DNA from: Datisca glomerata
Taxonomy: Eukaryota > Streptophyta > Magnoliopsida > Cucurbitales > Datiscaceae
DNA: 64,000 nucleotides
NCBI GenBank assembly: GCA_003255025.1
Contig: QANY01002202.1
Coordinates: 175,893-239,892 of the forward strand
Reading direction: 5' to 3'
The notes beneath the pieces are model-generated. The model saw nothing but the letters and a program-made list of their open reading frames with translations. It did not search any database and was not told the DNA's origin. The position numbers and the translations under genes are program-made. Positions 33,591 to 46,321 of the stretch are shown here, one piece after another; within the stretch, counting starts at the first letter, position 1; the number at the start of each line of letters is the position of its first letter.

Positions 33591-33849
33591 GTTTTCGAGA
33601 GAGAAGAGAGAGAAGTTTTTGAAGAAGAGAGAAAATGAGGTGTTTTATTTAGAGAAGTGAGAGCAAATGGTGACTGGTTGAACCTGTTGTAAAGAAAAGA
33701 GGGAGAATTTTAAACCAGTGGTTGGGATTGTCTTGGCCAAATCCAATGGCCAGGATCATCCTTGCATCAATGCCAACAAAAACTTTCCCGACATTGGAAA
33801 TGGATCCTCATAATTCATAACTTTTTTTTGGCTTTCAAGGGAATTCTAG

Positions 33850-36800
33850 ACATTCACATCGTTGACCAGTTACTCATGTTCTGACAGTGTTACACTTACG
33901 ACCTCAGACACATATCCTTCACCAAGGGTCGTGTCAATAGTGTAACGATCAAGGAAAGATCGACACGATCAGATTGTATCAGAAGCATAACCTCACCTTT
34001 ATCCAATCACAAGCTTGGACTACCATAAGATAATGAGGCTCTATTACGATAGCGAAATACTCCTACGGAGAGAAGCTAGCCTTCAAATTGATGAGTTCAA
34101 GAAAACTGTCTAAGGCCTTAATTTTAGAGTTACCTCACAATTGTATGTGCCACTCATCCCTTCATAACAATGTTGCACAAATCATACTTGAACCAAAGTT
34201 AAGGAAAAAAGAGGAACGACTTCAAGAATCTAAAACAAATCATGAGTATCGAATAGAAGTCCACACTCCAACAGACTTCATATGGGAAACAACACCCTCG
34301 CCCATAGAAAGTGAGAGGACATGTTACCAGATATCTCAGACCAGGTAGTGGAGGAATTAGACGACCAACTTAGTCACTCAACTTCGTATGTAGATGATAG
34401 TATTAACACCAGAAGATGCAGTATATGTCCAACCCATCATCAATTACCAGGCCAAGGAAATTATAGTGAGGTCATAACTCCAAGAGAAGGAAATCCGAGT
34501 AGTGGATGTGGATGACATTGCTAACGGCAGAAGACGCAGTAGATGTCCAACCCATCAAAGATTACTGAAAAGAGAACAAGACTAGAGGCATACCTCTAAG
34601 AGATGATGGAAATCAGAGCACTATCTTCTGTGGACATAGTTGAGTAACTACCCAGCAGTGAGTAAGCCTCAGTCAGCAACACTAGAGAAACATCCCACTT
34701 AGGTTTCTACCGAGAGCAAACGTTGACAACACCATTAGAGAAGTCAAAAAATTGATTAATCTTCAAAAACAACCCATAGATATGCCTAATTAAGAGATCC
34801 CCTCATCATTTTCATCATCACAAGATAAAACGACCATCTAGTCAAGCAGCCAAGTTCGAGTATAGACGTGTTGATCTGAAAGATCCATACATCGATCCAT
34901 ATCTGTAGATACCTCCTTTGGAGGAACTCAACTATAGGGACCTTCATATCCTCTACATCTTAGATGATATATTGTTAGAGGATAAAGGCTCCACTCACAA
35001 AACAAGAATACAGGCATACAAATGTCATATCCATGACGNCTTTGGAGGAACTCAACTATAGGGACCTTCATATCCTCTACATCTTAGATGATATATTGTT
35101 AGAGGATAAAAGCGCCACTCACAAGACAAGAATACAGGCATACAAATGTCATATCCATGATGAGTTCATATTTGAACAATTATCCTCGGTTCGTTACTCA
35201 GACGACTCCATCTCCATGTAGGTCGAGATTCACAAACAATGGTAGTGTAACTAAACTAGAAAACCCGACATGCCTTGGAGTCAAAGCATGAAGAGTTTCT
35301 AGAATTATGTCATTTTGGCCATGTAAAGACATCTCTTGGGGCACGAAAGTTGTAGTCCCACTCCTAACGCATGAAATTTTGGCATGCCAACAATTGTCAA
35401 TGGCTCATGATAGATATAAAAGACTTGAAACCAACCCAACTTTGCATACAGACGAATCACGGGCACAGCTCCAAAGCAAGAGATGTAAACGTAAATAAAT
35501 TATTTTCATCATTCCAACCATTTTTACAAAAAAAAACCTAATCATTCTTACAGTTTGAGCTGAAAAATTGGTCATCATTTTTGTAATTCTCCCTTCTTCT
35601 TATGGCATGTGACTAATCTTTTTTATAAGACTAGTCTTCAAAAGAGATGTATATACTCCTACTCAAACAGTATGGGATAAATTAGAAAATGCAACCCTCT
35701 TGGTTGAGCCAATTAAGCTTAAGGGTTGGTGGTGAAATAGTGTATAACAATTTAATTAGTGGACAAGTCTCAAGAGGTAGACCCAAGGAAATCAAACATC
35801 CTCTGGATTTCAAGGCCAAAGTCTCTCTTTTTCACCAGCGCATCAATGCTTAAGTCTTGACTTAAGTGTCCATAGACATGGACCTATCGCAAAACATTCA
35901 AACTGGGTTTGAAGTAAAACTTATAGTCTGGTAGTAATAGGAAGATAGACAACTCAGGACTGAATTTTTTTGGCAGGATTTATCCAAGCACTAATCCAAA
36001 TGATTTGGCTTCCTGACATCACAAGATGACCTAGCGAGGTCGAAGCTCAGATCCGTTACGGCTCCCGCCAAGATGTTTCCATGATTTATCTAATGTGAAG
36101 ATGCAGTTGTTAGCCAGAGCATTTATATATGAATTTATCAACCTTGACTTGGTCAAATGACTTATATGACCATGATAAAAAATAGCAAGAAGAACCTTCA
36201 TGGTGCACTACAATGTACTAGGAAATTACATCCTCTACCAAGGAACACGATGTACTAGAATTTCGTGTGGCACAAATCCGCACAAGCGCTAAATATGTTC
36301 AGGAGATGTCTTAACCATGTCTTCTAAAATATGCTCCAAAGTTGTTCCACCAAGATGATGTCTTAAAGTTGTCTCCAAGTCTCACCTCCAAGAGAATTTA
36401 ATGGCAAGGAACAACCTCATCCGTGACCAAGATGCATAAAGCCTGCCTTATCATGTGTGATGATATCAAGGGCCCGTCTTCTCAACATCTAGACTAGGCC
36501 ATTATAAATTCAATTCGGGCCAAAGCTTCTTATAGGAATCCACACCTTAAAGATTCAGTTTCAACAATCATTCAACCCCACACGCCGTAACAACTAAACT
36601 GAACTATAAAAATTTGTCTCATTGACAAACCAGTGGGACACATTCCAAATCAGACCTCAGATATCCGCTACCAGAAACACGATCTCTATCACTATCTTGC
36701 ATAAGACCTAAACATGATCTCGAGAGATGGATTAGATCCATCTCCATATCTCCACCTGAGAGTCAATCAAGCATAAGAAAGATCATATGTGCGCTCAATA

Positions 36801-37141
36801 CCTCAGCTTTAAGAATTGTCAAACACTAAACATCGTTTGGACAAACTAATACGGCAAAAGGGATAATACTAAATCTTAAACAGACTCAACTCGCCCTTGT
36901 TCAACTCGAGAAAACTATTGAAGGATCTTATAGTTCTCTAGCTTCAGCCTAGTTCATTTGCAGATGGATGATCATTCCATCATAACTCAGAAGACGTCAA
37001 TGATACAGTGCAAACTTATCCCCACCTCTGTAGAGTCACAAATTGGCATAGAGCGGACCACTCATATTCATCCGCAAGGCATAAGGAAAAGGGTATCAGC
37101 CACAAACACAAGGATACTTTGTCAAAGGATGGACCATCAAA
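33850..37141 (+). pseudogene. Probable decayed endogenous caulimovirid sequence (movement/coat region)
   Basis: Scattered plus-strand frames read like the structural part of a plant pararetrovirus polyprotein of the Caulimoviridae, possibly florendovirus-like. DNEALLR and QLYVPLI segments lie near 34030-34160. The 34088-34348 frame contains EYRIEVHTPTDFIWETTPS. LEELNYRDLHILY and SDDSIS lie near 34920-35220. A coat-like stretch at 35660-36100 contains WDKLENATLL, KLKGWW and AQIRYGSRQDVSMIYL. Every frame is broken by many stops, and no reverse transcriptase is present here, so it is a dead fragment. The assignment rests on recalled family character and not on a search. A divergent gypsy gag is the alternative. 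Confidence 0.4.
34916..35162 (+). repeat. 123-bp direct duplication flanking a single N
   Basis: The block starting CTTTGGAGGAACTCAACTAT at 34916-35038 is repeated at 35040-35162 with about four differences. The only ambiguous base of the window (35039) lies exactly between the copies. This is typical of two overlapping contig ends joined without merging. Confidence 0.85.
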
Positions 37142-37149
37142 GATCTCCA

Positions 37150-38542
37150 CAGGGTGGAGCCAGAACTCAGCTTCAATAGGGTCACTGGTTCTGCTCCTAC
37201 GGTTTCTGTTTATGGTGTATTTTATATTATTATAAAATTTCCAAAATACCTTTATCCCTGCTTAAAATTACAAAGTTAATCTAAATTATATACTAACTAA
37301 GCAATTCAATCACCCATTCAAGCTTAAGGTTGTATATGTTTCATTTCATCAACTAGACACCTATGTATAGATAAAATGAAATTCATATGGCTTTTACTCA
37401 ATTCTTCTTTTCATTTGGAACTAAGCAAAAACTAAAACATCAGTATAAAAGTGAAACTGTAGTAGTTGTGAATCAATTAGTTGTTTGGTATTGACAATTA
37501 AGAATACCGTAAGTTATAATTGGGCAGCTCTAAATATCAGACACGAACCTCTTTATTTTAGCCTACCTAAGTTGATTGTTTTTTACTTCTAGCCATAAAT
37601 AAATGAATATTTTAGGTAAGACTATTATTCTTGTAGTAATTAAGCTTCAATATTATTCTTAAAATTTCTTAAATATCTCAAGTCAATCATTGATGAGAAT
37701 TTCATAAAATATTATGAACAATTAAATTAAATTTGAGTGTCAAAACAATGTCTGTTAAAAGTTGGAGATTAAGAAAACTTAATGTTGGTGCTTAAAACAA
37801 ACAATCGGAAACCCAAATTAAAGAAACTCCTTTGAGTGCACAAATAATTTTCTTACAAAATTTCAGTATGCAGAAATTGACAGCTCAAAAATTTCAGATT
37901 AGACAAACAATTTTCTACAAAATTTCAAACCTAGAAAGTGTTTCTAACAGTCCGGATACAAGTGTAAAGACAGGGGAGAAGGGAAAAAGTCATAGAAAGT
38001 GTACAAAACCCTGTAAATTACAACGAACAATTTTCTTCTAAATTTTAAGTGTGCAGAAATTAGAGTTCAACCTTAGAGATTTCAGATTACACAGAATGTA
38101 GAAATTCCTTGAACAAGAAACTCTCACCTTAGTCCAAGCTCACGAAGAAGAAGACCGGCTTTCTCTTTGCAAAAAAAAAATTATTTGCGTAATTTTAGGG
38201 GGGTTTCAAAGAAGAAGACCTGTCCAAGAAGATCATGTTGACAGAAAAATTGGTGACTCGTGGATGGTCAGTCATGAGCTTCTGGATTTTGAAAAATTTA
38301 GGAATTTTAGAAAATTTGAGGATTTTTAGGGATAGTGGAGTTTTCGGTTGATGGGGTTAAAAACAAAATTTTTAGGGCTAAAACTAAAAATAAAATACTA
38401 AAACTTAAAACATACTGGGTTAACAATTCAAAATTGAGTAGGGTCAAAAATAAAAAGATAAAAAAAAGTCATCACTAAAAATTAATAATTTGTTTTTATG
38501 GGGTCACTTAACTCCAACCTCATGCAAGTGGCTCCGCCACTA
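37150..38542. mobile_element. hAT-like non-autonomous element, 1393 bp
   Basis: The left end reads CAGGGTGGAGCCAG and the right end, reversed, TAGTGGCGGAGCCAC: imperfect terminal repeats of the CAGTGGCGGAGCC type known from plant hAT elements. The flanks GATCTCCA (37142-37149) and GACCTCCA (38543-38550) make an 8-bp target duplication with one mismatch. The inside is AT-rich without a transposase. Frames in it (37832-38041) have no family features. It sits within the caulimovirid-like region. Confidence 0.65.
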
Positions 38543-38550
38543 GACCTCCA

Positions 38551-38760
38551 TCAGAGACTGAAATGTTCAGACAAAAACCTCAGTGTCTAATGGCCGCAGA
38601 CGCATAATCCACACTCATTATTTGGTGAGCATGCTTGTTATACACTCACCACCAGTATCACCTACCAACCATCAAGCCTCACCTTAAGTACAACAGTTGT
38701 CGTGACTACTCTCTAACAGTAGATAATTGATTGTTTTTTCATCTACACTATTTATTATTA
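38551..38760 (+). other. Possible continuation of the caulimovirid-like sequence
   Basis: After the hAT-like element the sequence returns to the less AT-rich, CA-rich style of 33850-37141 for about 200 bases. No motif fixes its identity. AT-rich spacer follows to about 39640 with no gene; the frame 38803-39054 has no recognisable feature. Confidence 0.25.
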
Positions 38761-39639
38761 GTAAAAAATAAAATAGCTAATAATCATTTTATGACAATGT
38801 GAGTGTACCTTATACTGAAAAAGAGAGAAAAAAGGAAATCTAAACTTTTCATTCTATCTCCTCTTATCCTCTCTCTTGTTCGGATTAGGTCTTATAGTTG
38901 GAGGTATGGAAGTAGTATTACTTACCATTTGAATTTATTCTACCTTTTCAATGGGATTGGTTCTTGTTTGTATATCATTATTATATATTCTATCAAACTC
39001 CCATTTTGTAGTTGCTGTGCAACTCCTTATTTATGCGAGAAGTATAAATCCTAATGAGTTACAATTAAGAAGTGTTTATTTGTTAAAAGTACTCTAAATT
39101 GATATAGAATAAAAATAAAAAATTTAACACGTAAATTATACTATTACACTTGATGTTGTCCATAGGCCATTATTTTAGATGTTAGAAATTCATTGCCGAT
39201 AATCATGCGACATGTCACTTAAATATTGTCTGGTGAACACAAGAAAGAAAAAGAATATGAATGTATTGGCTTGTCACTGGTGTGGTGCCTGACCTAATAA
39301 TACATACCAGGCTTAAGTTTGTGAAGTGAAGGAAGGCCAAAATTTAGAGAGTTCAAGTGTTTCAAATGTCATACTTCATCTGAGAGTCTTCTACCTTTAT
39401 GTAGATAACTCCATATCAATGTCCATATATGAAAAGGTTTCATATCAATTAAGGAAAACAAAGGGATTTTTTTCTTAATTAAGCATTATGAATAGATTCC
39501 ATATTTATTGAATCTAAAAAGTAGTTTGATCTTAAGTAATATGAAAAGGCTTTGTATCATCTTCTTTAACTCAAGATTATCTTAACTTGAGATACTACTA
39601 TATGCCATCAATATTATCATCATTTTATCCTTTATTATT

Positions 39640-40120
39640 TAGTCTGAGTACGGAATACAGACTTATGTCGATTCGGCCACATTATGTCCTTATGTTCCCT
39701 CGGATATAACTCGTATGAAACTCAGTCATATTAAGACCTTATGTCATCTTTGTAAGATTCGGTCATAATTTAACATTATGTTGTCTTGTATAAGACTAGG
39801 TCACAATATGACCTTATGTCGCTTGGTATAAGACTTGGTTATATTATGACCTTATGTCATCTCATATACGACTGGTCAAATTATGACTTTATGTCGTCTC
39901 TTATAAGACTCGATCATTATTTGACCTTGTGTCAACTTAAATAAGACTATGTCATATTATGACCATATCTCGTCTCATATAAGACTTGGTTAAATTATGA
40001 CATTATGTCATCTCATATAATACTCGGTCATTTAATTCTCGTATAAGACTCGATCATTATTTTGACCTCATGACGTCTTGTATAAGACTTGGTTATTTAA
40101 TGACATTTTGTCATTAAGAC
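39640..40120 (+). repeat. 38-bp minisatellite, about 11 diverged copies
   Basis: Units of the form GGTCATATTATGACCTTATG followed by TCGTCTCATATAAGACTC recur at 37-39-base spacing, with one shortened copy near 40025. Each unit can form a small stem through CTTAT...ATAAG. Copies differ by 10-25 percent, so the array is old. Confidence 0.85.
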
Positions 40121-42186
40121 TTGAAATGAATTGATTTGGGCTTTGTAAATGATTTTTATTTAGAATAGCTACAACAAGACGATATTAATTTATGGACCCT
40201 CTACAATAGCTACAACAAGACGTGGATCTGTTTTCTTATAATTTTCTCAGTTATATTTAAAGATTGCAAATATGTTTCGAAGCTAAAATCTTTTATTATT
40301 CAGTCATAAGTTAAAGGCATGTCCATTAATCATTTGGCTATCTTCACTTATCATTATCGTATATGCATAGTTAGGTGAGGTGATGTGACGTCACAGATGG
40401 AGAACTATTATTTATTAATTCCTTAATTTCTTAGGTGGAAGTTATGTTCTAATTGACTACATTCATTGTCTACCTTCTCCTATCCCTTAATGCCCAAGAA
40501 TAACAGAGGAAAAAAAAAACATATTTTATACACCTTGAGATGGATCGAAAAACAAATTAAGCAATCATTGTTGTTATGGATTATGTCTCACATGCTCTAT
40601 TCATTTTATTATAGAACACTGAATTAGCGCCTTGATGCTTCAACTAACAAAAAAGTGAAACTCATACGGTCAATTTTTTGTAAAAGCTGGAACTTTTTTG
40701 TTTGACCAAAAAGAAAGGCGGCAAACTCTTTGTAGTTTTGAAATATATACATAACACAAGTAAATAAACCCAAAAAGAAGGAAAGAAAGTTTGAAAAAAA
40801 AGCATCAAATTCTTTGTCCTAAAGCATAACATGCATAGAGATTTGTGGGAGCAGATCGTCTCATTTTCTAAGAATATAAGATAGTTATGTTATATCTGGA
40901 TCATCTATTATGAGAACGGATAGTCTAGATACAACTACAATAGAAGGAAAAAAAATATGAAAGAACTGTATAAAAAAAATCTAAACCGTCTTTTTTCAAA
41001 ACGAACGACCCAAATTTATTGAATAATAGAATAAAATATAATCTGTTTTGAGATTAGCAAGATATAAAGTAGAAAACCGAACCCATGAAAATATATGATG
41101 AAAATGGACGCAAATAAAAGTGTCAGAAGGCATCAAAATCTCTTTAGAGTTTTAATTTCTTCCCCGCCTCATAATTAATCACTATTCATTACCTTAATTA
41201 GAGCCGATTTCTTAGCGTAATCTTAGGGTCATAAAGTAACTAAATCGCCATTCGCGCCTCCCCTTTTTATGGATTTTATTCCTTGTTTTTCGCTGAAAAG
41301 AAATTGAAATATAATGAAAAATATAGATATATTAAGAGTGACATGAGATAAACATTATCTTATGGACGATTTTATATTGATGCCTCTGAATGAGACTGGG
41401 TGAAACTTATACATATAAAAGCATATTGAACCATTTTACTTAATAAATTTTGAATTCTTATTAAATATTATTTAGGATTTTTAATTGATAAATACTCTAA
41501 TTTAGTGTTTATTCTAGACAAATGAATTTTTTAGACAAATGCATATTGTTTACTTTAATTTTTTTTATTTCTCTCCTTAAATGATAAAAGAAATTGCTTT
41601 ATTTTTTTCATTTGTAATTTAATTTAAATAAAGCAATCAGTTAAATTTTGGTAAGTTACCGTTCTTTTGATATTTCTATCTATTATAAATAAATTTTGAA
41701 CTTTGAAACACAATAATGATATTACATACTAAAACTATTAAACCATATACATTGCGTGTGCCTACATAAATGGTGTTATGAAATTTCATAAAGTTGGAAT
41801 GTTCTCAAGCAGTTATATTTTGTACTAGTTTCAAAAAAAAAGAAGATTTTTTGTTAAACTATTCTCTTCCTTGAAACATGAGCAAGAATTGTGGAGTTGC
41901 TTTACTTATAAACGAGGCATATTTTGTTATAATGGTCGGGCATAAACCAAACATATCGAGGAATTACAATATTAGTACAAATGAAGGACTTCCTTTTTTC
42001 TATACTGCTAATTTTCACTTAATGTAATAGTGAATTTGATTTTTTATTTTTTATAATTTCTGTATTTAACATCGTATGAACCTAAAAAAAATTATTTAGC
42101 TCCAGAATATGCACAATTTTAAATACTAATATGACTATTATATCCAAAATTAATGAAGCTTCTCACGTATTTATCCAAAGTAATTA
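40121..42186. other. AT-rich intergenic sequence
   Basis: No gene, RNA or transposon feature is recognised. A 12-base palindrome TGTGACGTCACA at 40384-40395 contains the TGACGTCA core bound by bZIP factors, but no gene start is visible near it. The sequence serves as the left flank of copia D. Confidence 0.5.
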
Positions 42187-44356
42187 TTGGGAGTTATATC
42201 CTCAAAATATGTGTATTGACATTTTGATATGAAATTTAATGAGGATTACATTTTTCTTATCATTGTTCTATTATATTATTGTTGAATAATTTATATAAAT
42301 ATCTGAAAATTTCATATTCATTAATGAAATTATAATATTGTATTAGTACGAGAGGATTAAAATCATAGATATTGAATAAAATTGTCAGTAACATATTAAA
42401 GTATGAAATCTTTAAAGAATGAGTTCTAGTACGGTTCACTAAACATTATGAATACGTGTGATCTAGATCTAGATCATTGATGTGGATAGATATCTTAGTG
42501 AATGTACTTCATATAATGGGACCGATGAGAATTAATATATTTATCAACGTGACATTTATAATAAAGATTTAATACACATCAATTCAATGATCATATGCAG
42601 ATCAGTCTGAATCATGAGTAGTCATGAACTCCTATACATGTCTACTGGATATTTTGATTCACTCGTCAAGATTTATTTGTAAAACAGGCTAGTGACATTT
42701 GTTTTCGTGATTCAGTGATATGGATGGCTGAGAACATGATCTTATGATATTATGAATCCAAGCTTTCCTAACGGATCGTATATTGGTTCTCTTAAGTGTT
42801 AATTCTGCAACTGAATGGATATTGAGCTGAAATTTATAATAAGATTTTAAATTAGTCATTCACTTGTGGATTAATGGTACTTAAGGATCAAGAGGTAATC
42901 AGAAGGATAAAATGGTAATTTTTGACTAGTTCTAATTTACGAGCCAATAATTGTAGGACATAACTACATGAGATGATTATATCAATAGACTACATGAGAA
43001 TATTCTGTAAATACATTCTATAATCATTAAGAGTTCAATTTCATATTTATAGTGGAGTAATAATAAAATTAATAAATAAGATTATTTAATTAAAGAGGTT
43101 AATTAATATTCTAGTTTTCTGGAATTTAGGACTATAGGTTCATGGTCTCCAAGTCACCTTTATACTACGCAGTTTAAGATGTGAATATTCACAATATGAG
43201 AAAGGACTAACTTGCAAAAGAATTTCAATTCTCGGGTAAGTACATAATTGTGAGATAATTATGTGTGAATAATTAATTAAGAATTAATTAATTAAATTAT
43301 ATATATATATATAATTTTTGAAAATTATATATATATAAATAATTATTGATTATTTTTCAATTATCGATAAGTGAGATAAATATTGAATTTGTGTAATTAT
43401 ATAATTAAATTATTATTAGAAAATATTTTGGATCAAATAAATCTATTATTTGTTAAATAACATATAATTTAGTTGATAGAGATAATCATATATGATAATT
43501 TTAAATTAACTGATATCTATATATTTATCTAATTAAAATAAATAGTTAATTTGTAATAATTACCATGTATCGATCAATGATTGGGAATCCTAGATAACCA
43601 TGGATTGCTGTAGTGCCATGTGGCACTGCAACAGTAGGCGTGTAACACTACAGTACCACCCGACACTGTAGTTGTGCACCATTATACAGTGAGTCCCACT
43701 ATATTGAGCAATTTCAAATTAAATATTAATTTTTAATTATACCTAAATATCTGATACACCATTATCTAGAATAAGATATAGATTTTATTTGAATGACCTG
43801 AGTTGATCAGAGAATACATTGATCAACTAGAGAATTTAGTTACGAACACAATTGTTGAGAGTGATTTTTCTCTATGATTAATAGTTAATCAAATCTCTAA
43901 AAGAATAATCATCACATTCTTTTAGAGAATCATCTCACATAAGTCAATCTCAGTAAATCTCTAGATCTCACGTGTTGAGAACGTTTGGAGACAGAAAATG
44001 TGTCTTGTAATATTCTGCGTGCCCAACACGTGCTAGTACGTTGAAGATTAACTTGGAAGATCTTGGTGTGGATCTCAGAGTGTACTGCTCGTTGGAATGG
44101 TTTCGTAGGACGGATGATCGACCGGTTTTCCAAGGACGCTTGATTAAGACTACGAGAGGTATATGATTCTTAGCCTTATATGTTATATATTTATTATATA
44201 AATATATAATCGATCATGATTGAAAATATTTTTCAATAAAAGTTTTTATTTATGAAAACCATTGCGTCGCGCTTGTTTTTCTTTTTATCGAAAAGGAATT
44301 GTTTTTATTAAATTTTTTTAAATGCCTCCGCTGCGCACGCGTCACGTTTTTCAACA
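42187..44356 (+). repeat. Copia D 5' LTR, about 2.17 kb, full length
   Basis: It starts TATTGGGAGTTATATCCTC (canonical TG changed to TA) and ends TTTTTCAACA directly before the primer-binding site. It aligns with the partial LTRs of A, B and C along its length, so it defines the family's LTR size. Confidence 0.85.
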
Positions 44357-44358
44357 AT

Positions 44359-44370
44359 TGGTATCAAAGC
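44359..44370 (+). other. Copia D primer-binding site (initiator tRNA-Met type)
   Basis: TGGTATCAAAGC differs by one base from TGGTATCAGAGC, the complement of the plant initiator tRNA-Met 3' end, and lies two bases after the LTR. Minus-strand cDNA synthesis would start here. Confidence 0.85.
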
Positions 44371-46307
44371 AGTCTTCTTATATTTATAAATGTTGTGAGA
44401 GTTTTCTTAAAATGAATGGATGGTTATATTTTTTTGAATCTATGGAAAGTAATGGATCGTTAATTGTATGATGATTATTCGGTTATGCTTTATTCTTTAA
44501 TTTTTCCTTAGATCTTGTGTAAGCCGCTTTGGGGCGTAGGATTTTTTGTAATTTTATTTTGAATATTTATTATAATTATTCCAATTGCGAGAAGACGAAG
44601 AACACACGAGATGAATGGCGAAGGAAGAAGAAAAGAAATAGGAATTCTTTTAGAATTCTGGTGTCGGCATCGAGAAAGTAGATTTTCGGCGTTAGCGCCG
44701 CCAATTTTTTAAAACTGACAATGTCATCGTAATTTACTGTTCCGGCAATGTCATCGTAAATCGGCGACAGCGGTGGCGGCCTGAGGTGGTCGGTGGCAGG
44801 CGGCTGCGACCTGGTGGTGGGTGATGGTCGGTCGCAACTGTTGTCACATTCAAGAAAGTTTCGCAGAAACTCTGATACCAACTAACCCTATCGCTGCAGA
44901 TTATGACGATAACCATAAATTTATCAATTATGTTTTTAAATTTTGAAATTAATATAATTTAAAAAAAATTATTTTATGAAAATTAGAAATTAATAGGTTG
45001 ATTGGGTGTGACCCAAGTTTGACCAAATCAAATAAGGTATTTATTTGACTAAGTCAAAGTCAACTATTTTTAATGGGATGATTATAGAAATTAAATATTA
45101 ATTAAAAATAATTATTTGACTAATAAAAGAGTTTTTGTTCGAAACTTGATGATTATGAATATGGACATCAGGAGGAGAATGTAATATTTGGAAAATCTGT
45201 ATTCTTGAAGTTCACTTTGTAATTTATTTCTTAATTTCAAGGGTTGTAATTTAGAAATACTCAATAGTCACTCGGTCAATTATTATTTTATTTAAATTTT
45301 AAATAATTGTTTGATTGTTATGTTTGATAACATAGCCATGCATTAGTCGATCACATGTCGTACAAGAAAATCTCAAGCAGTTTTATTTAGTCATGCACCT
45401 CATCTGTAGAAACATGATTTATTAATATTGTCATAATATGTTTATATGTTTTATTTGATGAAATCAATTGCATGTAAACTATTAAGTTTTAATTAGTTAA
45501 AACTTGGTAATCACACTACACTAAGGACTATAGTAACCTTTAGGATAACCGATTTTAGTAAAAGAGTTTTATTAAAGTTTGATGAATATAATTAATTAAT
45601 TAATCTAAGTTCACCTAGTTATGACTTAAGCGCTTTAGAAGGTTAAATGAACTTAGACCAATGAGATTGACATAAGTGATTATTAAATATTCATAGGGTT
45701 ATTATTTTAACAAGTGATTGATTAGAAATTAATTAATTAATTAAAATGAAAACACATTATCATAAAATAGTGAGTGAGAGAAGTTTGACATGTTAATATA
45801 ACATATGGTCTCCATCATTAGTACAACACTGTGAGGTGCAGTAAGAGCCTCGAGATGGCTTTGTTTTCATCCCCCTAAAGAAAGTTTCAAGTTGTACCTA
45901 TACCAAGGTTTGACTTCTTAAGAAGATAGAAGGAAGTGATGTAGTTTAGTTTTGGCTGACCCTAAGACTGCATATTCTAAATGAAAGTCATGGAATCTGA
46001 AATGATGGGTTACACTCACAAAGTCTCTATTAAGCTTTCATGTGGATAGTTATGACTTGACCGAACAATCGATACATTATTGTTAAAAGAGAAAATATAA
46101 GATATTTTAAGTTTTAATTAATAAGGATGAGAATGTCTTATAGAAAATCTGAGGTTAATCTGATTGACTCTAAGGCAGCACATTAATAAATGTTTAATTT
46201 AAGTGTTTATTATGTTGCATTTATGCATCACGTATACTTTTCGAATTCTAAACTTTATCAATTATATTGAATCTTGTATGTTATAAATTTCAGTTATCAT
46301 TATTATT
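44371..46307 (+). other. Copia D leader, about 1.94 kb
   Basis: A long untranslated leader shared in blocks with B and C. It holds a GC-rich stretch at 44640-44880 and, on the minus strand, a perfect 11-base primer-site copy at 44870-44880. It ends ATAAATTTCAG about 14 bases before the gag ATG at 46308. The minus-strand frames at 44576-44916 are proline-rich and match no protein I know. Confidence 0.75.
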
Positions 46308-46321
46308 ATGTCTACCATGAC
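46308..46321 (+). pseudogene. Copia D gag, first codons before the gypsy insertion
   Basis: ATGTCTACCATGAC gives the family start M-S-T-M and then breaks off at the gypsy LTR. The reading resumes at 55781. The last five bases are the target duplication. Confidence 0.9.
46317..46321. repeat. Target-site duplication ATGAC, left copy
   Basis: ATGAC precedes the gypsy LTR (TGTAACGCC...) and is repeated right after the other LTR at 55781-55785. Five bases is the usual size for Ty3/gypsy integrases. Confidence 0.95.

Noticed and set aside
38803..39054. 83-residue frame
   Set aside because: AT-rich, no homologous motif, no promoter or splice context.
39640..40120. Regular spacing reminiscent of a CRISPR array
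   Set aside because: Units are contiguous and diverged with no unique spacers, and the genome is plant. It is a minisatellite.
40384..40395. TGTGACGTCACA palindrome as a regulatory site
   Set aside because: A good bZIP core, but no gene start is near, so function cannot be claimed.
44576..44916. Minus-strand proline-rich frames of 60-101 residues
   Set aside because: They lie in the copia D leader, GC-rich and probably non-coding. No family features.
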